A stretch of 6,249 nt of DNA from Planctomycetaceae bacterium. Its GTDB lineage: Bacteria; Planctomycetota; Planctomycetia; Pirellulales; Pirellulaceae. The DNA is taken from assembly GCA_007124535.1 (NCBI GenBank), contig SLEY01000167.1, positions 1 to 6,249 of the forward strand, read 5' to 3'. The translations under genes and the position numbers were made by a program. The notes beneath the pieces are model-generated. The model had not been told where the DNA came from, did no database searches, and worked only from the letters and a program-made list of their open reading frames with translations. Below, in pieces: positions 1-6,249 of the stretch. Within the stretch, counting starts at the first letter, position 1. Every line of letters starts with the position of its first letter.

Positions 1-5
1 AGGGG

Positions 6-1340
6 TCAGCCGCGGTCGGCCAGCAGCTCGCGGGCGGCTTGGGCCATCGTGGCGAACAACTCCGGGACTTCCGCCTCCTCGACGGAGGAGAATGCGAAGC
101 GGATGTCATGCTCGCCGTCCGCGATCACGCCCACCCCGTACTTGGCCAACAGGTGCTTTCGGAACGTCTCCGCGGAGACGCCCTTCAGCTTGACGCACAT
201 GAAGTAGCCGGCGTTGAAGGGATAGGCTTCCCAAACGTCGGCAAAATCGGGCGAGCCCAAGACCTCGTGGACCTTGTCGGCGCGGGCTTCCAGGATCTTC
301 CGCTTCTCCTCCTGCTGGTCCGGCAACTCCGGATCGGCCATCGCCCGGGCCAGGATCGATTGGGCGGGCTGCGAGCAATTGGACACCCCGCTGCGAATGG
401 CCCCGGCCACCTTGCGTTCCAACGCTTGGTACAGGGCGCCGGCGCTGTGTGAGGCTTGGGCGCCGAAGGTCAGCATGCCGGTACGGAAACCCCAGACGAA
501 CTGCTCCTTGGTCGGCCCGTCCACCTTCACCGCCAACAGCCGTTCGTGCAATCCGGCCAAGCGGGCGAAGAGCGATTCCCGCAGGGCGTTTTCATCGTAG
601 GAGAGGCCGAAGTAAGCGTCGTCGGTCACGACCACCAGATCGCGGCCGTCCTCGACCGCATCCCGCAACAGGCCCGTCATCTCGTCCGCCTCGCCCTGCG
701 AGAGCAAATATCCGGTGGGATTGTTGGGAAAGTTCAGCACGAGGATCGTTTTCCAGCTGCCAGCCCGGGTGGCCAGCGCCTGGCGGAAGGCTTCCAAATG
801 GAAACCGCCGCTGGCCGTAAAGAAGGGGAACGTGGCCATCTGGGCCCCATAACGGACTCCGAACAACAGCTCGTAATTCTCCCAGAACTTGTCCGGGACC
901 AGTACCATGTCGTTGCGGTCGACGAACAGATCGGCAACCAGGCTGAGTGCGTGGGTAATTCCGCCAGTGACAATCGGGGTGGAGAACCCACCTGGCTTCA
1001 AGCTGGGATTGACATCCAGCAGATGCTGCCGCCATGCCTCGCGCAAGTCCTTGCGGCCCAGGGCCGGGGCGTAGGGCAGGGCGCCGGCCGGGCCCAGCTC
1101 CTGCAAGTACTTCATGATCGACTTCAGGTGCATCGGCTCGCCGCCCTCGCGGGCGATCCCGACCGTGGCATTGCAGCGACTGGCCTTCTCCTTGGCTTCG
1201 GCACTCTGCGCAAGGATCCCCTTGGGGAAGTACAGCCGCTTGCCCAAATCCGACAACAGGCCGTAGATGTGCGGGTTCTCCCGCTCGATCACCTCGTTCA
1301 ACTCGGAGGCCAGCGGGCGCAGCTCGGTCCCGGGCGGCAG
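6..1340 (-). other. Aminotransferase module of the fusion (residues about 596-1039), fold-type I PLP enzyme, probably acidic-substrate specific
   Basis: The module has about 444 residues, the size of a complete free-standing enzyme. Aligned by eye to aspartate aminotransferase, it keeps the PLP and substrate residues. Asn802 in NPTG matches Asn194, Asp835 and Tyr838 in TDDAYFG match Asp222 and Tyr225, and Lys873 in PTKEQFVWGFR matches the Schiff-base Lys258. Arg881, 8 residues further on as in the family, matches Arg266, and Arg1009 in DIRFAFS matches Arg386, which binds the alpha-carboxylate. AIRSGVSN (909-916) aligns with AIRANYSN of E. coli AspC, placing Arg911 on Arg292, which holds the distal carboxylate of aspartate or glutamate. 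That favours a dicarboxylic substrate, although aromatic aminotransferases of the TyrB type also keep this Arg. The start LYFPKGILAQSAEAKEKA (631-648) looks like a family known to me as stand-alone proteins. I infer aspartate or broad aspartate/aromatic aminotransferase activity; the exact substrate is unproven. Confidence 0.8.
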
Positions 1341-3125
1341 CAGCGAAATGGCGGATCGCAACCGCAGACGCAAACCTTCCAACTTGTCCCACATTTCCCG
1401 GGGGAAACGGTCACCGAACTTTTGGAAAAAAGCGGCCACTTCCTCCGTCTCCCGATACCAGGCCTCCCGGTCGATCGACGTCAGCTTCTCCAAATCCTGC
1501 GGGACCAGGTCCAGACCCGTCAGGTCCAAACTCTCCGGCGTGGGAACGTAGCCGATCGGCGTCTTGACCGCATCCCCCTCGCCGCGGGCACGACTCAGGA
1601 TCCACTCGATCACCCGCAGATTCTCGCCGAAACCGGGCCAAAGGAAATTGCCGTCCTCGTCCTGTCGGAACCAATTCACATGGAAGATCTTCGGCGGGCG
1701 ACTCATCTGCCGGCCCATCTCCAGCCAGTGCTTGAAGTAATCGCCCATGTGGTAGCCGCAGAAGGGCAGCATGGACATCGGATCCCGGCGCACCTCGCCC
1801 TGCTGGCCATACTGGGCCGCCGTCCGCTCCGAACCCAGCGTCGCCCCCACAAACACGCCGTGCTCCCAATCGAAGGCCTGATACACCAACGGGGCCAACC
1901 GGGCCCGCCGACCACCAAAGACCATCGCCGAAATCGGCACGCCGTCAAAGTGCTCCGTACGCGACGAGTGGGAAGGACATTGGGCCAAGGGGGCCGTGAA
2001 GCGGCTGTTCGGATGCGCTCCCAATACGGGCTGGCCCTCCTCGTCCTTCGTGTCGGGCGTCCAGCGATGGCCACGCCAGTCCCAGCCCTCCTTGGGTGGC
2101 TCCATGCCGCTGCCTTCCCACCATACCGTCCCCTCGTCGGTCAGCACCACGTTGGTGTAGATCGTGTTCCGCTCGATCGTCTTCATCATGTTCGGATTGG
2201 TCGCCTCACTCGTCCCCGGCGCCACCGCAAAGAAGCCGGTCTCCGGATTGATGGCCCGCAACTGGCCGTCCGAATCGATCCACATCCAGGCGATGTCGTC
2301 GCCAACCGTCCAGATCCGATAACCCTTGACCCGCAAACCCTCCGGAGGAACCATCATGGCCAGATTCGTCTTGCCACAAGCGCTGGGGAACGCGGCGGCC
2401 ACGTATTCGATCCGGCCTTCCGGGTCCTCAATCCCCATAATCAGCATGTGCTCGGCCAACCAACCCTCCCGGAGACCCAGCCAACTGGCGATCCGCAGGG
2501 CCAGACACTTCTTGCCCAGCAAGGCGTTGCCGCCGTAGCCCGATCCGACACTCCATATCGCATTGTCCTCGGGAAAGTGCAAGATCAGCCGCCGATCGAC
2601 GTCCAACTCCGCCTTGCCATGCAAGCACCGAGTGAACTCGCCCTCCTGGCACAACTGCTCCAATACGTCCTGTCCAACGCGCGTGAGGATCCGCATGTTC
2701 AGGACCACGTAGATGCTATCGGTCAGCTGGACCCCCATCTTGCTGAACGGCGAACCGACAGGCCCCATCGAGAAGGGGATGACATACATCGTTCGACCAC
2801 GCATCGAACCCTGCAAGATCTCGCCCGCGCGGCGATACCCCTCTTCGGGACACATCCACCGGTTGTTCGGCCCCGCGTCTTCTTCCGACCTGGTGCAGAT
2901 GTACGTGAGATGCTCGGTCCGCGCGACATCGTTGGTCGCCGTCCGGTGATACACGCACCCGGGCAGCTTTTCCTGATTCAAGAGTTGGATCTCGTTTGTC
3001 GACGCGGCTTCCTGCGTCAAACGCTCTTTTTCCTCTTCGGAACCGTCGATCCATACGATCTGGTCCGGCTCGCACATCCGAGCCATCTCCTCCACCCACT
3101 CTTGTAGTTCACGATGATGATTCAC
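6..3125 (-). CDS. Fusion protein: GTP-dependent phosphoenolpyruvate carboxykinase + class I/II aminotransferase
   Basis: A 1039 aa protein in one uninterrupted frame. Residues 1 to about 590 are a full-length pckG-type PEPCK, which converts oxaloacetate and GTP to phosphoenolpyruvate, GDP and CO2 with Mn/Mg in the cytosol, at the entry to gluconeogenesis. Visible PEPCK features are Arg69 (DVARTE), RTMYVIPFSMGP (111-122), Tyr197 and Lys205/206 (SGYGGNALLGKK), His226, and the P-loop FPSACGKTN with Cys250 (246-254). Further on are GDDIAWM (275-281), NSRFTAP with Arg375, FGGRR (403-407), a lid-loop region (about 431-447), and the guanine pocket NWFRQDEDGNFLWPGFGEN (484-502). The PEPCK part ends near LEGLRLRLR (582-590), matching free-standing enzymes of about 600 aa. 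An aminotransferase follows from about 596. The GTG start is set by its ribosome binding site, 21 nt after pheT, and only 5 nt follow the TGA stop. The PEPCK half alone would be named pckG. Fusion is certain in this assembly; its reality in vivo is likely but untested. Confidence 0.93.
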   Translation of the reverse strand: MNHHRELQEWVEEMARMCEPDQIVWIDGSEEEKERLTQEAASTNEIQLLNQEKLPGCVYHRTATNDVARTEHLTYICTRSEEDAGPNNRWMCPEEGYRRAGEILQGSMRGRTMYVIPFSMGPVGSPFSKMGVQLTDSIYVVLNMRILTRVGQDVLEQLCQEGEFTRCLHGKAELDVDRRLILHFPEDNAIWSVGSGYGGNALLGKKCLALRIASWLGLREGWLAEHMLIMGIEDPEGRIEYVAAAFPSACGKTNLAMMVPPEGLRVKGYRIWTVGDDIAWMWIDSDGQLRAINPETGFFAVAPGTSEATNPNMMKTIERNTIYTNVVLTDEGTVWWEGSGMEPPKEGWDWRGHRWTPDTKDEEGQPVLGAHPNSRFTAPLAQCPSHSSRTEHFDGVPISAMVFGGRRARLAPLVYQAFDWEHGVFVGATLGSERTAAQYGQQGEVRRDPMSMLPFCGYHMGDYFKHWLEMGRQMSRPPKIFHVNWFRQDEDGNFLWPGFGENLRVIEWILSRARGEGDAVKTPIGYVPTPESLDLTGLDLVPQDLEKLTSIDREAWYRETEEVAAFFQKFGDRFPREMWDKLEGLRLRLRSAISLLPPGTELRPLASELNEVIERENPHIYGLLSDLGKRLYFPKGILAQSAEAKEKASRCNATVGIAREGGEPMHLKSIMKYLQELGPAGALPYAPALGRKDLREAWRQHLLDVNPSLKPGGFSTPIVTGGITHALSLVADLFVDRNDMVLVPDKFWENYELLFGVRYGAQMATFPFFTASGGFHLEAFRQALATRAGSWKTILVLNFPNNPTGYLLSQGEADEMTGLLRDAVEDGRDLVVVTDDAYFGLSYDENALRESLFARLAGLHERLLAVKVDGPTKEQFVWGFRTGMLTFGAQASHSAGALYQALERKVAGAIRSGVSNCSQPAQSILARAMADPELPDQQEEKRKILEARADKVHEVLGSPDFADVWEAYPFNAGYFMCVKLKGVSAETFRKHLLAKYGVGVIADGEHDIRFAFSSVEEAEVPELFATMAQAARELLADRG

Positions 3126-3130
3126 GGCAA

Positions 3131-3140
3131 CCTCACTCCT
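3131..3140 (-). promoter_or_regulatory. Ribosome binding site supporting the GTG start of the PEPCK-aminotransferase gene
   Basis: Between the pheT TGA (3149-3147) and the GTG at 3125-3123, the minus strand reads AGGAGTGAGG (3140-3131). The GAGG part ends 5 nt before the GTG and the AGGAG part about 10 nt before it, so this is a good Shine-Dalgarno region and it fixes the unusual start codon. The in-frame pheT stop 8 codons upstream excludes a longer N-terminus. The next in-frame ATG is residue 14, inside conserved-looking PEPCK sequence. Confidence 0.75.
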
Positions 3141-3146
3141 GCTTGA

Positions 3147-5168
3147 TCAGGCGCCCAAGAGCACGGCGCCATGCTGCTGACGGCACGCCTGGACCACGTT
3201 TTCCCGAATTTGATCCGCCTCTTCATTCGTCAGCGTGCGCTGCGACGAACGGAGGGTGATCGAAAATAGCAAGCGTTTCTTTTCCGGCCCATCCCTACGC
3301 GGGTCGCGATAGGTTTCCTGGTAACTCAGATGCTCCAGATATTCACCAACCGACTGCTCGACCGTACTCGCCAAAGCGGCCCAGCGGAGGGTTTCATCGA
3401 CCACGAGATTCAAATCCCGTTCGATAGGTGGATAAGGGCTCTGCTCGGTATGCTGAGGCACGAGCCGCGCGGTGGCAGCCAAAAGAGAAAGGTCCAGTTC
3501 GGCGACCGTCGCGGGACTCCGCAACCCGAATTGCTTGCAACCGGCCTGCGAGAGTTGCCCCAGGAAACCAAGCAACTGGCCGTCCAGTTCCAACCGGGCG
3601 GAACCGCCGGCCGAATCGAACAACGGTTCGTCCGTGTCGAGGACTTGCAGGCGGGCGACGGGCCGTAGAGCCTCGAGAATCGCCTGAATAACCCCTTTAA
3701 GATGGTAGAAGTCACCCCCACTGGTCAAGGCGAGCGTCCATTGCTCTCGGGGGAGTTGCCCCGGCTCTGGCAGGTACAAGCGCGCGGTCTCAAACAACTC
3801 AACCACCCGATTGCCCAACGCTTGGTTCACCTGCCGAGCGGCCAGCAAGCTGGGCACCAAACTGGTCCGCAGCCGGTCCGCCCCCTGCAACATCGGCGTA
3901 CTGGACTGCAATGGCGGGTGGTCAGTCCAGGGCGAGAAGCGTTCGATCCACTCGGCCGGCACGATGCTGGCCGTCATCGCTTCGTGCATGCCCGCGGCGA
4001 GCAGCACGCCGCGCACGCGGTCCTGCACCCGATCGTCATTTCGGCGATGCGAAGGCGCCATCGGGACCCCCACATCTTCGGGAATCTGATCGTAGCCATG
4101 GATCCGCGCCACCTCCTCGACCAAATCGATCTCGCGAGTCAAATCGGCTCGCCAACTGGGTGGCGTCGACAAGATTTCGGCCGCCCCTGGCGACCCGACT
4201 TCGCAGCCGAGTGCTGCCAAAATGCGTTGCACCTCGTCCGAGGTGATTTCGATGCCCAATACCCGGGGGAGCTGGGACAGCCGAAGGACGATCGGTTCCC
4301 GAATCGGAATCGGTTGGCCTACGTCCAACACGCCTTCGGCCATCTCTCCGCCCGCCAATTGCAGGATCAACTGGCAGCATCGGCGGCTGGCCCAATCCAC
4401 ACCGACCGGATCCACCCCTCGTTCGAACCGGTACGACGAGGGGCTGTGCAAGGCCAGGGTTCGAGCTGTGGTCCGGATGGACAAGGGGGCGAAATCGGCC
4501 GCTTCGATCAGCAGATCGGTGGTGGAAGCCGACACTTCGGTGTCCGCACCGCCCATCACGCCGCCCAGCGCCACGGCCTGCTGGGCATCGGCAATGACAC
4601 ACATTCCGGGCTGCAGATCATATTGCTTATGATTGATGGCCAGGAACCTTTCGCCGGGCAAAGCTTCCCGAACGATGATTCGCGGTCCCGCCAGCTTGGC
4701 CAAATCAAAGGCATGCAGCGGTTGGCCGCACTCCATCATCACGTAGTTCGTGACGTCCACCACGTTATTGATCGACGTGATCCCCAACGTCTGCAGCCTT
4801 TCGACCAGCCAGGTCGGACTGGGCCCCACCGCCACGCCTCGCAGCAGGCGTGCCGTATAACGCGGGCACAGTTGAGAGCATTCAATCGTGACCCGGGTCA
4901 ACGTGCCGATGGGCGGACCGTTCGCCGGCACATCGACGGCGGGAATCCGCAGGGATTGATCCAAGAGCACCGCGATCTCGCGGGCCACCCCGATGTGGCC
5001 CAGGCAATCCGGTCGATTGCTGGTGATTTCCAGATCAATGGCCCAGTCCTGGTCGACCGCGACCGTGTCTTCGTGGTTCAGTCCGGCCATCGACAACCGC
5101 TCGACCAACCGGTCCTGCGGTACCGTCAGGTCCACGTAATCCTTCAGCCAGTTCCAGGAGACGATCAT
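3147..5168 (-). CDS. pheT: Phenylalanyl-tRNA synthetase beta subunit, short form without the OB-fold tRNA-binding domain
   Basis: A 673 aa partner of PheS that builds the heterotetramer and hydrolyses mischarged Tyr-tRNA-Phe. The N-terminal segment (MIVSWNWLKDYVDL) runs after about 45 residues straight into DLEITSNRPDCLGHIGVARE (45-64). In E. coli PheT roughly 110 residues of OB-fold (EMAPII-like B2) domain lie between these points, and they are absent here. The B3/B4 editing region is intact (about 95-285), with NNVVDVTNYV, GQPLHAFD (His152), ALGGVMGG and LLIEAADF (Glu222). Also present are B5 (about 290-365, ending PSWR and DLVEEVARIHGYD), the catalytic-like core (about 375-570) and the C-terminal ferredoxin-fold anticodon-binding domain (about 577-670: YPPIERDLNLVV, SQRTLTNEEA). 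The ATG sits 2 nt after the pheS stop with no visible Shine-Dalgarno, so coupled translation is likely. Stop TGA. Confidence 0.96.
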   Translation of the reverse strand: MIVSWNWLKDYVDLTVPQDRLVERLSMAGLNHEDTVAVDQDWAIDLEITSNRPDCLGHIGVAREIAVLLDQSLRIPAVDVPANGPPIGTLTRVTIECSQLCPRYTARLLRGVAVGPSPTWLVERLQTLGITSINNVVDVTNYVMMECGQPLHAFDLAKLAGPRIIVREALPGERFLAINHKQYDLQPGMCVIADAQQAVALGGVMGGADTEVSASTTDLLIEAADFAPLSIRTTARTLALHSPSSYRFERGVDPVGVDWASRRCCQLILQLAGGEMAEGVLDVGQPIPIREPIVLRLSQLPRVLGIEITSDEVQRILAALGCEVGSPGAAEILSTPPSWRADLTREIDLVEEVARIHGYDQIPEDVGVPMAPSHRRNDDRVQDRVRGVLLAAGMHEAMTASIVPAEWIERFSPWTDHPPLQSSTPMLQGADRLRTSLVPSLLAARQVNQALGNRVVELFETARLYLPEPGQLPREQWTLALTSGGDFYHLKGVIQAILEALRPVARLQVLDTDEPLFDSAGGSARLELDGQLLGFLGQLSQAGCKQFGLRSPATVAELDLSLLAATARLVPQHTEQSPYPPIERDLNLVVDETLRWAALASTVEQSVGEYLEHLSYQETYRDPRRDGPEKKRLLFSITLRSSQRTLTNEEADQIRENVVQACRQQHGAVLLGA

Positions 5169-5170
5169 GT

Positions 5171-6184
5171 TTAGAATTGGTGCAGAAAGCGGACGTCGTT
5201 TTTATAGAATTCCCGGATATCGGTGACCCCGTGGCGGCGCATGCACAGACGTTCGACGCCCAGCCCGAAGGCGAACCCGACCACCTGCTCAGGATCGTAC
5301 CCCACGGCACGCAGCACGTTCGGATCGACCATCCCGGCCCCGCCGAATTCGATCCACTGGTCGTTCCAGTGGAAGTCGACTTCGACACTGGGCTCGGTGA
5401 ACGGGAAGAACGAAGGTCGGAAGCGGATGTGGACGTCGCCGCCCAAATAACTGGCGGCGAACAAGCGCAGGACGCTCTTCAAATCCGCCAGGGTCACATG
5501 GCGATCAACCAGCAACCCCTCCATCTGGTGAAACATGGGGTAGTGGGTGGCATCCGCCGTGTCCGGGCGATAAACGCGACCCAGTGAGATGATCCGCACC
5601 GGAGGTGGGGTGTTCTCCATCACACGAATCTGCACGGTGCTGGTCTGACTGCGCAACAACAACGGAGGGAACCCAGATCCCCCGTGGATGTAGAAATTAT
5701 CGAGTGGATCGCGGGCCGGATGTTCGCGAGGGATGTTCAGCGCCTCGAAATTGTGACGCTCGTCCTCGATTTCCGGTCCTTCGGCAACGGAGAATCCCAG
5801 CCGCCCCATAATGTCTTTCAGTTCTTCGATCGTCTGCGTGATGGGGTGCAGGCGACCCAACGAAAGCGGGGTTCCGGGCAAGGTCGGGTCGAACTGGGGG
5901 CCGGCCGCCTGTTGCGGGCCCTGGGACTGCAGCTGTTGGGCCCGGTCTTGGAAGGCGTTTTCGACGGCGGCTTTGACTTCGTTGAAGCGCATGCCGGCGG
6001 CCCGCTTGTCTTCTTTGGGGACCCGGCCCAGTTGTTTCTGGACGGACTTCAAGCGGCCCTGTTTGGCGCCCAGGAACTCGACCCGCGCCGCTTCCAGGGT
6101 TTCGGGGTCCCCGGCGGCGGCAAAGGCGTGATCGGCCGCGGCCGCCAGATCGTCCAATTGCTGGAGGAATTCCGCCAACGCCAT
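5171..6184 (-). CDS. pheS: Phenylalanyl-tRNA synthetase alpha subunit
   Basis: A 337 aa catalytic subunit of the alpha2-beta2 enzyme that charges tRNA-Phe with phenylalanine using ATP in the cytoplasm. Residues 1-85 form the helical N-terminal arm expected to contact tRNA, followed by a Gln/Pro-rich linker (about 83-97). The class II synthetase core follows. Motif 1 is near 113-141 (HPITQTIEEL, GPEIED), motif 2 near 197-222 (RIISLGRVYRPD, FHQMEG), and motif 3 near 303-325 (GFAFGLGVERL). The phenylalanine pocket has PFTEPS at 261-266 and GFAFG at 303-307. Thr263 and Ala305 align with E. coli Thr251 and Ala294, which set amino-acid selectivity, so ordinary phenylalanine specificity is expected. 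Length is close to the 327 aa of E. coli. The ATG lies 3 nt after the rplT stop with no strong Shine-Dalgarno sequence, which suggests translational coupling. The TAA stop leaves 2 nt before pheT. Confidence 0.97.
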   Translation of the reverse strand: MALAEFLQQLDDLAAAADHAFAAAGDPETLEAARVEFLGAKQGRLKSVQKQLGRVPKEDKRAAGMRFNEVKAAVENAFQDRAQQLQSQGPQQAAGPQFDPTLPGTPLSLGRLHPITQTIEELKDIMGRLGFSVAEGPEIEDERHNFEALNIPREHPARDPLDNFYIHGGSGFPPLLLRSQTSTVQIRVMENTPPPVRIISLGRVYRPDTADATHYPMFHQMEGLLVDRHVTLADLKSVLRLFAASYLGGDVHIRFRPSFFPFTEPSVEVDFHWNDQWIEFGGAGMVDPNVLRAVGYDPEQVVGFAFGLGVERLCMRRHGVTDIREFYKNDVRFLHQF

Positions 6185-6187
6185 GAC

Positions 6188-6249
6188 TCAAGCCGCCAGC
6201 GATGCTTTGACCTGATCGACGATCTGATCGAAGGCAGCCGGATCGGCGA
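6188..6249 (-). CDS. rplT: Ribosomal protein L20, C-terminal end only (partial)
   Basis: Read on the minus strand, the last 62 bases give ADPAAFDQIVDQVKASLAA followed by a TGA stop at 6190-6188. This resembles the L20 C-terminus, which in E. coli ends with ADKAAFAALVEKAKAALA. L20 binds 23S rRNA, is needed for early assembly of the large ribosomal subunit, and in several bacteria represses its own operon. The start and most of the gene lie beyond the window edge. The stop is 3 nt upstream of the pheS ATG, which matches the widespread rplT-pheS order and supports the call independently. With only 19 residues visible, the assignment rests on the C-terminal similarity plus synteny. Confidence 0.85.
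   Translation of the reverse strand, partial: ADPAAFDQIVDQVKASLAA

Noticed and set aside
1395..1408. Near-palindrome TTTCCCGGGGGAAA upstream of the candidate internal ATG
   Set aside because: It can form only about a 5 bp stem with a 4 nt loop and lies within conserved coding sequence, so it is not convincing as a terminator or operator.
1426..1432. Homopolymer run (A on plus strand) near the fusion junction as a possible frameshift artefact
   Set aside because: PEPCK-like sequence (FFQKFGDRFPREMWDKLEGL) continues in frame on both sides of the run, so an indel here would have broken the PEPCK C-terminus and not created the fusion.
456..3107. Plus-strand ORF of 883 aa antisense to the PEPCK-aminotransferase gene
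   Set aside because: It is codon-in-register with the sense gene, so its stops would require sense TTA, CTA or TCA codons, which a GC-rich gene avoids. The ORF ends exactly where the sense gene uses CTA (Leu7). Its translation matches no family I recognise, whereas the minus strand encodes intact conserved enzymes.
3126..3149. Possible TGA read-through joining PheT to the PEPCK fusion, since both are in the same frame
   Set aside because: Same-frame neighbours occur by chance one time in three. The following gene has its own Shine-Dalgarno sequence and GTG start, and PheT ends at its usual C-terminus, so separate translation is the simple reading.
3702..5174. Plus-strand ORF of 490 aa antisense to pheT
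   Set aside because: It has the same in-register antisense relationship to a GC-rich gene and no recognisable domains. The minus strand is clearly PheT.
1..6249. CRISPR arrays, tRNA genes, insertion sequences, phage or defence genes
   Set aside because: I saw no spaced direct repeats, no tRNA-like cloverleaf, no terminal inverted repeats and no transposase motifs. The window is filled by minus-strand housekeeping and metabolic coding sequence.

Overview
The window is bacterial, GC-rich and coding almost from end to end, with every supported gene on the minus strand. Transcription order runs from high to low coordinates: the last codons of rplT (ribosomal protein L20), pheS, pheT, and then one very long ORF. 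That ORF joins a complete GTP-type phosphoenolpyruvate carboxykinase (PEPCK) to a complete PLP-dependent class I/II aminotransferase. Gaps between genes are 3, 2 and 21 nt, so the block looks like a single transcription unit. No promoter or terminator lies inside the window, and only 5 nt remain after the last stop codon.

Region by region: 6249-6188 is the C-terminus of L20, cut by the window edge. 6184-5171 is pheS and 5168-3147 is pheT, the two subunits of phenylalanyl-tRNA synthetase. This is the common bacterial infC-rpmI-rplT-pheS-pheT neighbourhood. PheT is short (673 aa) because it lacks the N-terminal OB-fold tRNA-binding domain found in the roughly 800 aa E. coli-type protein. 3125-6 encodes the 1039 aa PEPCK-aminotransferase fusion, which starts with GTG behind a clear Shine-Dalgarno sequence.

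The fusion is the most interesting object here. Both halves keep all the catalytic residues I could check by eye. The aminotransferase half also carries an arginine aligned with Arg292 of aspartate aminotransferase, which binds the side-chain carboxylate of aspartate or glutamate. If that alignment is right, the aminotransferase would make oxaloacetate, which is the PEPCK substrate. One polypeptide could then carry out aspartate -> oxaloacetate -> phosphoenolpyruvate. This is inference from sequence. I do not recall this fusion being described, and I could not search for it.

Taxonomy is uncertain. The GC-rich coding, the compact rplT-pheS-pheT layout, GTP-type PEPCK and the short PheT would fit a planctomycete or a relative, but no marker in the window proves it.
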